From: Sitta carolinensis
Taxonomy: Eukaryota > Chordata > Aves > Passeriformes > Sittidae
NCBI GenBank assembly: GCA_032173965.1
Contig: CM063283.1
Location: 85,394,243-85,458,242, forward strand
Direction: 5' to 3'
Length of the DNA stretch: 64,000 nt
The notes under the pieces: model-generated
What the model saw: the letters and a program-made list of their open reading frames with translations, nothing else
The model's database searches: none
Told to the model about the DNA's origin: nothing
Position numbers and translations under genes: made by a program
In this document: positions 12,318-24,115 of the stretch, in pieces
Layout of the letters: every line of letters starts with the position of its first letter
How positions within the stretch are numbered: position 1 is the first letter of the stretch

Positions 12318-14934
12318 CTTAGCCAGACTGTGTTTTAGCAAGGAAGTGAATAGGTTGGCTTTGGCAATGTCTCAGGAACTCACATAGCAACTGCTCCATG
12401 CACGGTGAAACAAAGGGAATTTGTGTAGTCTTAAATTTTATTTTCCACTTCAAAGTCTTCTATCATGTCCTCCATGAACAATGCAAAGCTCACAAGGACT
12501 TGCCTTTTAAATCTTCTAGCAAGAAATGAGATTTTTCTCTCATGTTTTGACATTACATCTGTAACTTGGTCTTACTGGAGTTATTTACATTGAAGGCTCT
12601 TTTAGAAGTTTCTCTGTCCTCAAAGTGTGTGCCTGCAGCTGGACAGAGAAGTCAGTACACTTTGAAGAAGCTGCTATAAATTAGTGCATGGGGTTAGATG
12701 AGGTTCAGCATTCCTGCAGTGATTATAAACTCTACAGGAGACCTTACAACAGCTCCAATCTCGACAGGGTTACTGTCTTGTTAATCAACCTCCTTCAGGA
12801 CTGGAAGAGGTTCTGTGTTTCAGTATTTGGGGGCACTCTCTGGGAGCTGCAGTTTTGTGCAGAAGGATCTGTCAGTTTACAATGCCTATAGAGCTTTGAT
12901 ACATTTGGTAAAACAACATAAAACCTTAAGCTGTGGCAATCCATGCTGAAGCAGACAGCAAAAAACATATAAAATCTTGTCACAATTAATGCAACATCAG
13001 ATTTGGTGATTTTAAAGCTGCGCCTAAATTGATTTGCAGCCCAGGTCCAGATGTTAGCTCTGGCCATGGCCACATCCTGGAACCAGAGGGTGACAAGATC
13101 CGTGCACAAACCTGCCTCTTCTCACCTGCTGGGGAAGGGAACACAGGGAAGCAGATGGAGCAGACCTGGGGCACACTTACTACTGCCCTCGGTCTTGACT
13201 GAGGAAACACAGACGTGCCATGGAAGTATCTGTTTCTTGGAAAAGCCACGGCCTGACTTGTGCAGGGAACACATCACCTAGAAAGAGAGGATGTTTTCTG
13301 CTTTGTGTTGTGTAAGAGACAGCTTAAATAGGGTGAAACATTCCTTAAAAGGATGAATTTTAAGCATCTTCTTCCTTTTGCTGATGCTCCACACATTAGG
13401 AATGGCCCTTCCCATAATAAACACATTCCAATAGGCCAGCCATCTTTTCTGAGGGGAACAGAAGTATTGCAGTTGCTGTGGCTTTTCACTGTCTGCCTCT
13501 GGGCACCTGTATAGCAACTTCATATATTCTGTTTGAAAAGAAGCTAAACTTTGTCTTTCTCATGTGAATAGCACATCCAACAAAAACATGGAAATGGTAT
13601 TCCTTATAAATAGTCTGTTTCATAAAAGTAGAAAATTTGTGTTACAACTTCAAGGATCTGCTCAGGACAAAAAAGAGGGCATGGAGAGGGATGGAAATGT
13701 CTAGATGCCAGTCAATTACAAAGTGAGCAGCAAAGGCACATTATTACTGTTTCTGTTTTCAGTAATTATCAGTGACAACAACCACTGCAGGTCTGGATTT
13801 GTATTACAAGAGTACCTAAGCAATGCTTTTGTAACACACAGCATTTCCTTGGCATAGAAAATCCACTTTTCAGTACAAAAGAGAGCAGATGGATATATCT
13901 TAACAGAGTACTACAAGAAACAATTGGGACAAAAATGTTCAAGCATGAGAAACAGTGGTAGAGCCCTGACCTCATCACTGGTTTTCCATCATCCTTGGGA
14001 AAAAAGGAGCCCCTTAAGATTGGGAGGTAGCTATGGAGCTGATTGGGAAAGTTTTCAAGGCTCTTCCCAGATCTGATGGGAGGCATTGGAGAAATTAATT
14101 GATGTAAAGCTTAGCAACATTTTGACATCATCAGCTAAGCTAAAGTGGGATTTAATATGTTAGCATGGACTGGAGGCCTTAAAATCAGAGACAAATAGCT
14201 GTACTTGATGTGATAGAGAAGGAGATGACAGTGGTGAGATGTGAAGACAAATGTCTCTGGGCAAGATGTCAAGCTAGGAAAATGATCTGTGCAGCAGCAT
14301 GAATGGAGGTGGGCAACATTGCATTTGTCAAAAAGCAGGAAAGGATGCAGCAGCAATCAAAGTGTGTAATGAGAATTTCGGATGAAAGACTTACACCCTT
14401 GAGAACAAAAAGCTTCAGTCAGAAATACTATAGAGTAACAGCCTGGAAGATTTACTTGTAGTCTTAGACACAGAGACACAAGGGAAGTTAAGGACAGAAA
14501 GTGATGCCCAGGTTTGCAGACATGGAAGATTGGCAGATCGGTGAAGTTACTCATCATGAAGCTTGACAAAAGTATTTCTTGAAGAAATTTTCAGAAGGAA
14601 AAAAAAGAGAGATCAGCAGCTGTGTTCATTGTTTTGGAGATGCACCTTACTATCTTTAGTCATACAGCATCATTTTTCTTCTCAGATGGGGTCTCTTACA
14701 TACCCATCTTCCTCTGTGTGGAAGGAATTGTGCCCCTTCTACATTTTTGCTTAATTGCATGAGCCAAACTACAAAAACTAAAGGAGGAAGATCAGTTTCT
14801 CTGACTGTTCCTTTTAGATGCCTTTCATGAAAAGGGGAGCCTAAGCATCATACCATGAATTTATTATATCTGCCACTAATTTGTAATAAACCAGCAGGGA
14901 CTGTGGCTTAGACTTGTTGAACATGCACCTAAGT
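12318..14934. other. Unique sequence, no gene seen
   Basis: Short open frames occur on both strands at 12795-13523 without recognisable products. 14000-14560 is purine-leaning and lacks repeat hallmarks; it might be a decayed unknown element. Nothing else is identified. Confidence 0.45.
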
Positions 14935-15560
14935 CCTAACAAAGCCTGCTTTATAAATGTTAGCTAAGTAAAAAATCTGCCAGTGAAGTCGAAAGCAATA
15001 CATCATCATCCCCCCCTTCGATAAACTCTTTGTCCAGTTTAAGAATTAAAAGCTGCATTTAACATATTGAGGGAGAATGGAGAAATGCCTTTAAAAACAA
15101 CAGGCTTAATGCACTGCTAACCTCCAAACTAAATATTTATAACCCTGTAGTTTATAAATCATCAGAAATATTTGGGTGGTGGAATATCCAAGAGGTAACA
15201 GGGAGGATTTATCATTCCATCTACCTTGCTTTGTGTTTCTAAATCACATCAGATTTTTAAGCATTGTGAATTATTGAATTATCATTTTTGAAAAAGAACC
15301 AGAATAACCACAGGAGTTAAAATATTATGGAAAAGTTTCATTGTTTATAAATTTTTCTGCCAGAGAAAATAATCAATATCCAAGTTGATTCAAGTCAAAA
15401 TCTGCCTGGATGCGTATTAGTTTGCTCCATGAAAATAAACTAGAAATTACTAAGATAAAAGAAATAATAATGAAATATGGAAATAACTACAGATTTTGCA
15501 CACTGTCATTATATAATGGACATAATGAAAATAATGACATTACATAATTAAATCCAGGTG
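14935..15560. promoter_or_regulatory. Candidate conserved non-coding element
   Basis: This is complex AT-rich sequence without microsatellite character. It contains a CCCCCCTTCGATAAAC word, several TTTATAAATC/TTATAAATTT words and many TAAT cores (e.g. 15270-15285, 15460). There is no open frame and no repeat signature. The call is from texture only and needs an alignment test. Confidence 0.28.
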
Positions 15561-16389
15561 GAAAATGACCTTCCTAGACCTCCCTTCAAAATTAAGATTT
15601 TTGACAGTCATGATTAATGGAAACATGCACTTTGCATGGTTTGTAAACCTGAAACATCATTGTACATTTCAGTTTATAATTTATCCCATTATCTGCTTCT
15701 CCATGCATGAAGGTCAGCTGTACAGGCATAAAGTAGCAATGAAATCTACAGGCTTTCAAAGGTTGTTCTCACAGATTTTTCAATTATTTTTCATGAGGAA
15801 ATAATTTTACCTACTTTTTCCTTAGAAAGATGACAATCTAAAGGAGGAAAATTTTAACAGCAGTAATTTCAATATTCTCATTATTCGCATTATTCTCTTG
15901 TCTTTTGAGAGCAAACAAAATGGGACTGGAAAAAAATGATTTTATAGGATTCCTACCCGCAATATTTCTTCAATGCAGCTGTTATCTCCTGTTCCACTGT
16001 CCTGTAAACAAAATGAGAAGACAATTGGTTTGTGTTTTAAAAAGAAATAACAAATAGGTCTGAGGACATGGCTGTCACATGAAATATATTCTGACCTCTA
16101 TTACAGTTTCAAAATGAGGCCAAGACTTTCCAGCATCTGAAAAGCTGAGCTGCTTAAAATTCTCCAATTATTCCCCATCAGCACCACAGCAAGATGCAAT
16201 ATTTACAGTGTTTACGTATGATTGCAACATATTTCTATAAATTCAATGGGCTTTTTTCATGCCACTTTTGGGTGCTGTTCCTGCAGTTTTGACTATTGCG
16301 CATGAATAAGTAGGAGCAAAGAAGTTATTGCATGTACATGGATCCAACGTGCATTTATTTATATTAAATAAATAGTATCTCTCCACATC
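15561..16389. other. Unique AT-rich sequence, nothing recognised
   Basis: An 79-codon open frame at 15565-15804 has no recognisable product. No repeat was identified. Confidence 0.45.
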
Positions 16390-17005
16390 CTTTGTGCAGC
16401 TCTGCAGTGACACTGTCTGTGCAAAGCCTGAGGATGTGCAGGGCAGAGGCCCCTGCGATGCCAGAGATTGCAACAGAGGCAGTAACACTGAGCAAGGGCA
16501 CAGCAGTCCTGAGAAACTGGGATTTCCTAAAATGCTGACCCTAAGCCCACCCATATATTGTGGGACCGAGGGCACAGGAGAATTCGACTCCCCGAAGCAG
16601 CAATGACTCACTCCAGAGCTACTCTGCAGAGGGGAAACCAAAGGTGTGGCAGGGCAGCTATTCCCCGCAGGAACCGTCCAGACGGTGCCTCCCCTACGAG
16701 CTCAGCCTGAGTGTTCACGGGGACCCAAACTTCTGCCAGCAAGGACGAGGCAGCGTGAGACACACGCCCCTGCTGCTCCCTCCTGCCTGCCCTCTGCTCA
16801 CAGCTGGCTCATACTGCCTCGCACAACTGGGAATAGAGGGCACACTGGGATGGAGGTACTGATGCTGAGCGGGTGCCCATCTCCTACATCTCTCCACAAG
16901 ATACAGGGGCTGCTGCATCCAGAAAGCTGTCTGGGGATTTCCTTCACCACACTATGCTCCCTGACAATTCCCCCAAAAAAGGCTTTCTTCTTTCTGCAGA
17001 ACTAA
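16390..17005. other. GC-richer patch with raised CpG and overlapping open frames
   Basis: About 11 CpGs lie between 16560 and 16770, well above the CpG-poor flanks. Open frames overlap on both strands: minus 16243-16641 (132 codons), plus 16560-16862 and plus 16646-17005 (119 codons). None matches a protein that I know, and simultaneous openness in several frames is typical of GC-rich non-coding DNA. It could be a small regulatory CpG-rich element or a decayed retroposed sequence. Confidence 0.3.
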
Positions 17006-18625
17006 ACTAACTCAGGAAGCAGGGGTCTGGCGCTTGAGGCCCTCCCATGTGGAAAGGGGGATAGAAAAAAAATCCATCTGGTAATTACTGTACCCAAAGA
17101 ACTGGCAGAGAGGTGAGCTTGGTCTTTTCCACTTGTTTTCAAAAAAACCCTGGATGCTCTGAATTTTCAGGTGTGGACCTGGAGATATATCAAAGCAATT
17201 AGTTTTTCCAAACTGCTGAGGTCTTCTTATCTGGAAATCAGACTTCTCTACCACATCTGTATTTGTGCACCCAAAAAATCACGAGGCATTTTCAAAAAGT
17301 GATACCTCTGCCTACAAAAGCCAAATGATCACACTGACCAATCTGCACAAGTCCTGGACACTCCAACCACCCAGTCTGAGCTGAGGGACTGAGGACGTCT
17401 GGATCTTCAGCTGCCTAAAGCCCACCAGCTGTAACCAAGGTCAGGAGAACAGCCACGCATATGCAAAAGAACAATTTATTGTTCTAATTTTTTGTGGCTG
17501 CTGTTTCATGCCAATTCACAGAAAGTCATAAGTGCTTTATTGTCTGCACTTCTGCTAAATCTTTGCTGAACATGGCCCTTGATTGTTAAACAAATGAATC
17601 ACATTAACTCTTCTTGTGAAACACAGTCCATCAGCTTTACAGTTCACTACAGATTACACTGCTGATTTCAAAGGCAAAGGTACTAAACATGTGGTGAAGT
17701 CAGACTTTGGAGAATTATTCTTATCTGATATACGGATGCTGAAGAGAGCTGCCCTGAGCAGATAGCCACATTCTGACCTCAGCCCTGCCCCTGAGGAGCT
17801 GCACAGCACCATGTGTCATATTCCTGTCACAGGAGAAGGAGGACAAGTGTTCATGCTGCCAGTGAACTACCAAGATGGAGAGAAACAACAATCTCTGTAT
17901 ATTTAATAATTTAAAAATTAATATTAGACAATTGCTACTTCTCTGTTCTCTATGGGTTTCCATCTATTTTTCCCTTTCCCAAGCCCCAAGCCCTAGTTTG
18001 TTCACTTGTTATCCCACTAACAGTGGATACTGTAAAGCCCTCATCATGAAAGCCTTGTTTATAAAGCAACAAATTCACTGCCATCTTTAAGTTCTCTGTT
18101 CTAGTTTATTGCCGTCTTACAGGAGAAGGGACAAGATGACCATATGATTTTATGCTGTAGAGAATACATCGAACATATGATAAAATGATGATCTCTCCAT
18201 CTCTGTGAGGATAAAAATACTGAATGTGAGTTTGGCAACAGGGTGTTTCAGACTAGGATTAGGAACAAACGTCTGTTACAAAATTAAATAACTCTCCTAG
18301 AAGTGTAGTGAAATAAGTCTGTGAATACTCATCAGCAAGAAATTTTGCTTTCTATTATCCCAGAACTAAAACTTGAGGTTTTCTTTCTGGCCCATCATCT
18401 CTCTGGGCAGGAAGTAAAATCTTTTCACATCTTTCTCTCTCAATATCATCACATGGCCTTTCAAAGGGTGAAAAATAAGCCGGAAACCCAAAACCAAAGA
18501 CAAGATATGTAAAACTGATACAATATTTGGGGAAAAAACCCTCAATTTCTACATTTTCCTCTTTGTTTTTCATCTTTTGAGCGCCAAATATAGATTTCTT
18601 AATTTGTTTTTCCTTTGTTTTTCCT
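17006..18625. other. Unique sequence, nothing recognised
   Basis: Mixed composition, no repeat signature. Open frames are all below about 80 codons and have no recognisable product. Confidence 0.5.
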
Positions 18626-18655
18626 TAATGTTAAGCTACAAAGAGCTTAACATTA
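18626..18655. repeat. 12-bp perfect hairpin
   Basis: Left arm 18626-18637 (TAATGTTAAGCT) is the exact reverse complement of 18644-18655, with a 6-nt loop ACAAAG. No run of T follows and no RNA family is recognised. Confidence 0.7.
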
Positions 18656-18865
18656 GTGTTTATATCAAACTTTCTAGAACATCCACTACCTCTCTACTGA
18701 CTTTACAGTGGAAAATGTGGTGCCATGGAATCTGACAAACTGGATTTAACTTCGTGGTCATAGTTTAGATTGAAAAAAAAACATATGAAAGCAGGCAAAT
18801 GTTTCTTGAAACCTGAATTCAAAGAAGGAATTGCATTAGCTGCAGGGAACAAACAGCACAGAGCC
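18656..18865. other. Unique AT-rich sequence
   Basis: Nothing recognised between the hairpin and the CpG cluster. Confidence 0.5.
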
Positions 18866-19455
18866 CTTGACGCGCTTTTGCTTTGGTGGACTTCCCCATC
18901 TGAGCACTATTGCGTCAGTGCTGGCTGCGTGACGCGGCCCCTGCGCAAGGCTGATGTCGGCACTGCTGGCAGGCGCTGCAAAGCAGTCCCTCCACCCTCT
19001 CAACAGCCACAGGACATTTGTGCAATAAACGTTTTCATTATATTTTTGTTTAATTAAAATTAAAACCAAATAAAGATTTTGAGTCTGCTGTTGCAAGCTA
19101 AGCCGAGGAGCTGCTCCCCTGTGTTTGCTCTGACACCGATGAACCCATCTCGTTCGTCTCCCTTTCTGTTTTGCGATCTGTCATAATAAACTTGCCTCGA
19201 TGAACCTCCAGTGGGCCATCAGCGAAATACTGGCAAGTCTTGGGGACCTGTCAGGGGAAGTGGGCTCAGCCTCCTCCCCCTCGGATGCTGTGTCCATTAC
19301 CTTCGTCACTGAGCCGGCACAGCCTGCAGACCGCCAAACATCTGCACGCTCGGGCTGCCGTGCGGTCTGGCGGGAGGATGCGAGGAGCTGCCGCCGAGGA
19401 TAACGGCAGCGGCTGCTGAAGAAATAGCCGGGAGCGTCGTGCTGCTGATAACATG
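18866..19455. promoter_or_regulatory. CpG cluster, candidate regulatory island
   Basis: CpGs are rare in the flanks but dense here. I count 17 CpGs from 19281 to 19440, about as many as the local C and G content predicts, so there is no CpG depletion. A second group lies at 18870-18980 around ATTGCGTCAG and GTGACGCGGCCCCTGCGC. The core includes GCCGCCGAGGATAACGG near 19390. The downstream edge carries AGCTAATTACCATGCAAAG (19460-19478), combining a homeodomain site with a POU octamer-like word. Small open frames cross it on both strands but match no protein I know. It may be a distal CpG-rich enhancer, an orphan promoter or a non-coding first exon. There is no clear TATA box. Confidence 0.45.
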
Positions 19456-20177
19456 AGCAGCTAATTACCATGCAAAGCACAGAGAACTGTAAGAAACGAG
19501 GCTGACTAAAGGCTACACAGAATTCTTGGGAAACGGGATATCATTTCAAAAAACGCTACCTCTGTACAAATTTTATTTCAGAGCATTATTTTTTCTTCCC
19601 TTACCACGAGCGTTCACGTGGAGATATATAAAGAAATCTCTCTGAAAGGAATTGCCTATCTTGTGATATTTCTCCTTCCTTTCAAACCTTTATGTCGAGG
19701 AAAGAAAGAAAAATCTTCTGCAAGTATCCATTTCCATTTTAGCCCAAGAGATTTTTATGATGCGAGCTTTTGGTGCTGTCATTATTTGGACTGTGCTAGG
19801 TGTTTTTACAAAGTGTCCAGAAGTTATTGGATTTTTGTCTCCAGTACCAATCAGGCAGGAGTATGATCTCCAGAAGCCGGAGGTACATAATCATCCTCTT
19901 GCCCTCAGTGGGAGCCAGGCTGGTTGTGTCACTTCCAGTCAGTGGCGTGACAGCAGCCACTCCAGGTCCACTCCATGCCGCACAAACACAGCGCAGCGCT
20001 GTCACTGTGGGGCTGCAGGAGTTCCCCTGCAGCCCGAAGGGAAGCTTCAGGCACTGAATGTTGGCAGGCAATAACCTAAATGCATGATGAAACAAAACAG
20101 GAAAAAAAGGGGGGAAAAAATCCCACACGGATGGACTTTAATCTGAAAACATATTAGAAATGCTTCTTTGCCAGGCA

Positions 20178-20178
<1 letters not shown>
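19456..20178. other. Unique sequence flanking the CpG cluster
   Basis: Moderate CpG content continues at 19900-20010. Open frames of 82-110 codons overlap on both strands, with no recognisable product. Confidence 0.4.

Positions 20179-20206
<28 letters not shown>
20179..20206. repeat. (CA)14 microsatellite
   Basis: Uninterrupted CA dinucleotide run of 28 bp, followed by TGCATATATAC. Probably length-polymorphic. Confidence 0.97.
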
Positions 20207-20208
<2 letters not shown>

Positions 20209-21903
20209 CATATATACAACGTTTCCTATGCAATCCATTTGCTAAAAATGAATATCCAGTATGAAGAAGTAAACTCCTTATCCTTTTACGTATCCATAAG
20301 TGTGGCTCCTGCCTGCTGGGGTCAGGAGAACCATTACTCTCACAGTTTCCCTTCAGTCATTTCTCTAAAGAGATCTTAACACATTAAAGTTGTGGAATTT
20401 TCTGGAATTTAACATGGTTTCGTGCCTGAGATCAGAGATGTGATTTCTGGGGTTCTGCAGAAATACAGCCAGGCTGTGGAAAGGAATTTTGGGGAGGTGT
20501 CATTTGCAGATGCCCAGGAAGGGTTTGAGGCATTCAGGGCTTAACTTGTGACTTACTTCCTTACACGTGCTACATCCTCCAAAAGTCTCTTTATAGAATA
20601 GTTGTGCTGAACCCACATGGCTCTTGGAGAGAAAAGGCAGAACTCTGAACCTCAGGAAAGGTGGGCTGATAAAAAGATTAGACCTCAACCTAGTTAAAAA
20701 CTTACCTTTTTGCCCCTCAGGAAAAACCCACTTTTTGTAATGTTTTCATTCTGAATGAGGACCTGAGGGCAGCCTACCTACTTGTTGATTTTATCCCTTT
20801 GGCTATGCTTCCATTCAAAATGCAATTGTGTCACATCATCACCTTAAAGGTGAAATTTTACAAATCATTCTTCAAATCAGTTGAGAAATCAAAATTTCAT
20901 CGGGTCAAAATACTTCAGTGACAAATTTTAAGAAATATAATCTGTAATCATAAAATAAGGTATGACCTAAATCAAGAAGGCATTAAAGCAAAATATAAAA
21001 TGTTTCTCTCCAAAATTTGGAATTTTTTACTTTAAGGAAATATTTTCTTCAAAATGAAATTGATTTTTAAGGATGAAAATGGTTTTGGTCAAAATCAACA
21101 TGGATGCAGACATTTTCAGTTCTGATAATCTGAGGCATCCCATAGAAAAAGGACTGAATAGGAAAAAACAGAATTAAAAATGGTATTTATCTTTTTCTTC
21201 TCCCTCTCTAACAACGATGGCATTTTGATCTTGACGGGTGATGTGAGACCTACCAGCAATGTGTCCACCTGCCTTTAGAGGTATAGACTTCAGGGAGCCA
21301 TGGCACACTGTAGCCACCCTCATTTCGCTGGACATCATTAGTAATGCTTGTGTCTTCTGTGAAGAAGACTCTTAATCTCTCCCTGAGGATGCAGGCAAGT
21401 AGGGCTGAGCTCTGTACAGTTACACCAAGGAAAGAGATACTAAGAGATGGCTCAGGAAGCTTGATTTTCTGTTCCTGATATTTGAAAGCTTTACTTTGTA
21501 CTCACGCTACGCCTTACCACTAATTGGAGTGCCAGTGGCCACAGTCTGTTGACACAGTAGTTTTCTCCTGCGCTTTGCATTGCTGTGAGTAGGAGCTGTT
21601 TCACTTTTACTACAAGGAATTGCTGACACTTCTTTAGACACAGAGAAGTGCAGGAGGGAGATGGGAAAGAGGAGATAAACTCTCCTTAAGGTCTGTGTCA
21701 GAAAGTATTGCACTAATTAAAGTCATTAAATCCATCTATTTCATAGTCACTGTTAATAAACTGTTACCTTTAATAAACTCATCTCCTTTGAAATGGAGCC
21801 ATCATATTTTTATGGGATTATTTTTCCTACCAAGGGATCTTGCAACACTGTTCTTGGTTCAAAAGGGAAGAGGAGTAGCTTTAAAAAAGATTTTATTTCA
21901 AGG
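20207..21903. other. Unique AT-rich sequence, nothing recognised
   Basis: 20860-21190 is very AT-rich with many AAAATTT words. No repeat family or coding frame is recognised. Confidence 0.5.
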
Positions 21904-21921
21904 AAAAAAAAAAAAAAAAAA
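21904..21921. repeat. A18 homopolymer
   Basis: Uninterrupted run of adenines. No retroposed parent sequence is recognised upstream. Confidence 0.95.
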
Positions 21922-22669
21922 GAGGCAATTGTTGAAAGTCATCCAGCTTTGTTTTAATGAAAGTATCTGTACTAATTGCAGGTGTCACTGCAGCTGGAGT
22001 ATCATGATGCCCTAGTCTTGTATCAGGACCAGGAATATGATCTGACTAATCAAGGGATATGAATCAAAAATATCTGTAGATAGAGAAATGCCAAATGATC
22101 CAACACATTTGCCGTGCACACTAAGAAAGAGAAGCAAGAGCCCATTTTTCTCCTGATGAATGACACTCTCAGAGCTCCCCAACAACTGAGGCAGAACAGC
22201 AGCTTTTGGAGAGCAAGACCCTCCAGAAGAAAGACTACAGAGGAGTCATAGAGCCATAACCCAGAGTGTCACAAGCCTTTGGCTGTGCTGGTCTTACGTG
22301 TAGATATGAGTCTAGGTGAAGATGTGTAAGTGGATGGGTAAGTAAAGCCATTCACCATGTTGTATTGTTTTTAAAAGAGCAAGGAAACGATGTTAGAGCG
22401 TAACTCCTCCAATATGTGCCCATGGATTGTCCCAGAGCTTGAGACATCTCCTGTCCATGCCTGGCCTGAAGTAAATGTTGAAAAGCCAGGGCCAGAAAGT
22501 GAAATGATGCTGAAGGACTGCCATCTGGATGGCTGCTCGGAGCTTCAGCAGAGCTTAGACTCCTACAGCACAGCTGGGAGGTGATTTTGAAGGGCTGGGT
22601 GTGGCCATGTATTGAGAGGTCATCAAACTGATGAGACGGTCTGAACCCAAGTCTCAGTGTCCACATCAC
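21922..22669. other. Unique sequence upstream of a long poly-A
   Basis: Moderate GC content. Both strands hold open frames (plus 22390-22584, minus 22352-22669) without recognisable product. Because it ends in A28, a retroposed origin was considered, but neither target-site duplication nor parent gene is evident. Confidence 0.4.

Positions 22670-22697
<28 letters not shown>
22670..22697. repeat. A28 homopolymer
   Basis: Uninterrupted adenine run directly after CCACATCAC. It could be a retroposition tail or simple expansion. Confidence 0.95.
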
Positions 22698-22700
<3 letters not shown>

Positions 22701-22774
22701 GGACAATTAAAGGCCCTTCTTAACCCTCCCCACTCTCTCCACCCCTAAGGGTCATCAAACAATCAATGACTGGA

Positions 22775-23130
22775 GCTGCACCGGTAACATTTCATCTAGT
22801 AAAAGATGCTTGGGAGCCTTAAATGAAACCTACTGACAGATCAGTGGAGTGATTTTACAGGCTTTTACATTATATTAATAAAAATAAAATTCCAAACATG
22901 CCAGAATTACACCGTGACCCAGAACAATAAAGTGGAGTTGTAATGGAGATGAACTGCATTGTTCTATTAATAAAATATAAAGGTTTTATTGTTATTGGGA
23001 AAGATTGATTGCATCAAATCAATACCATGTCACAGTATATTAATGTTTTTCTTCACTAATGAAAAAACAGGGCCTGATGTGATTATACTCTCTTACTAAC
23101 CATTTCAAAAATATAATGGGCTGGTGATAA
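22775..23130. promoter_or_regulatory. Candidate conserved non-coding element
   Basis: Non-repetitive AT-rich block. It has two AATAAAGTGG/AATAAAATAT-type words and the PBX/HOX-like pair GATTGATT at 23003 and ATCAAATCAAT at 23013-23023. It also has several TATTAAT words. There is no repeat signature or long open frame. Texture resembles deeply conserved developmental enhancers, but conservation was not measured. Confidence 0.35.
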
Positions 23131-23639
23131 TGAATACTGCACCTTGCAATTTTACTCTTTGCTAGATGCTTGATCCTGGGGAGGTGCTGAGTAAGTCACC
23201 TATGCTTTCAGGAAAGTCAGCAGGAGAGGAAGGTAACTAACATATGTGAAAATGCTGTCTAATCCCCCTGAATGGACTCCATAGTCCCCACTTCCCACCA
23301 CAAAACTAGAAAAAGCCATTGGGGACCTCTGGAAAAGTCTTCAGCAATGCTACATTTTCTGCAGCACTATATGCATGCCCAAAATATATCGAGTGACTGC
23401 TGCTTGACACAGTGGTGTGTTTGTCAGAAGGTTTCCATTATGGACACCAGAGTCTTTTGGTTTTGCAGCATGAAGAGGCTTTCTTGTCAAGTCATGATCC
23501 TCTTCCCTCAGCCCGTGCAGTCCTTCCACAGCCCATCCAAGGTCCCTGCCCTGGGACCTACAGAGATCAGCTCTTCTCCCCATTAGTTACCTGTCCTCCT
23601 GGCTGCACAGAGGGACAATTAGTGTCAACTGCAATGTGA
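23131..23639. other. Unique sequence, open frames on both strands
   Basis: Plus 23272-23586 (104 codons) and minus 23350-23583 overlap, and neither resembles a protein I know. No repeat recognised. Confidence 0.4.
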
Positions 23640-24115
23640 TGTTTTTAGTGATGTGGACATTTGTCGGCTGGGACCTGGACTGAGCCTGATTGATTGCGTT
23701 TAATATATTGTCTGTGTTTGTTTGGGGAGAATATATAACATCTGTATAACAGCAACAGTTGGAAAAACAGGTATTATGGAACTGTTGATATTTTTGTGAA
23801 TTTTAGCATGAATTTAGCATCAGCTAGTATAACACTGAATAAATTAAATGGATTACTTTGCCAAGAGATCCTTTAAAAGTGTTAATTAACGATAAATCAA
23901 TAAAAACTATTCAACATGAAAATCAATTACATCCCTGTTTACATTATTTAACTCCAAACATTTCTGTTTTGTGTGCTTGTAATTAGCAAGCTATAAAAGA
24001 TGCCATAAATAGGCGCATAATGAGAGGAACTGTTTATAAATGATAATTGGTATTCATTCCCACTGAGCTAAAGGTTATGTGATTACAGACTGTTGTGCAG
24101 AAAGAGTTAAACCTC
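23640..24115. promoter_or_regulatory. Candidate conserved non-coding element
   Basis: This is the most enhancer-like texture in the window. It has a TGATTGATTGCG PBX/HOX-type word at 23687-23698, TTAATTAACGATAAATCAATA near 23882-23902, CTTGTAATTAGCAAG near 23979, and TAAATAGGCGCATAATG near 24007. The sequence is AT-rich yet not simple, with no long open frame and no mobile-element hallmark. The call is inference from word content only. Confidence 0.38.

Noticed and set aside
22352..22697. Processed pseudogene ending in A28
   Set aside because: No parent gene recognised and no target-site duplication found around the tail.
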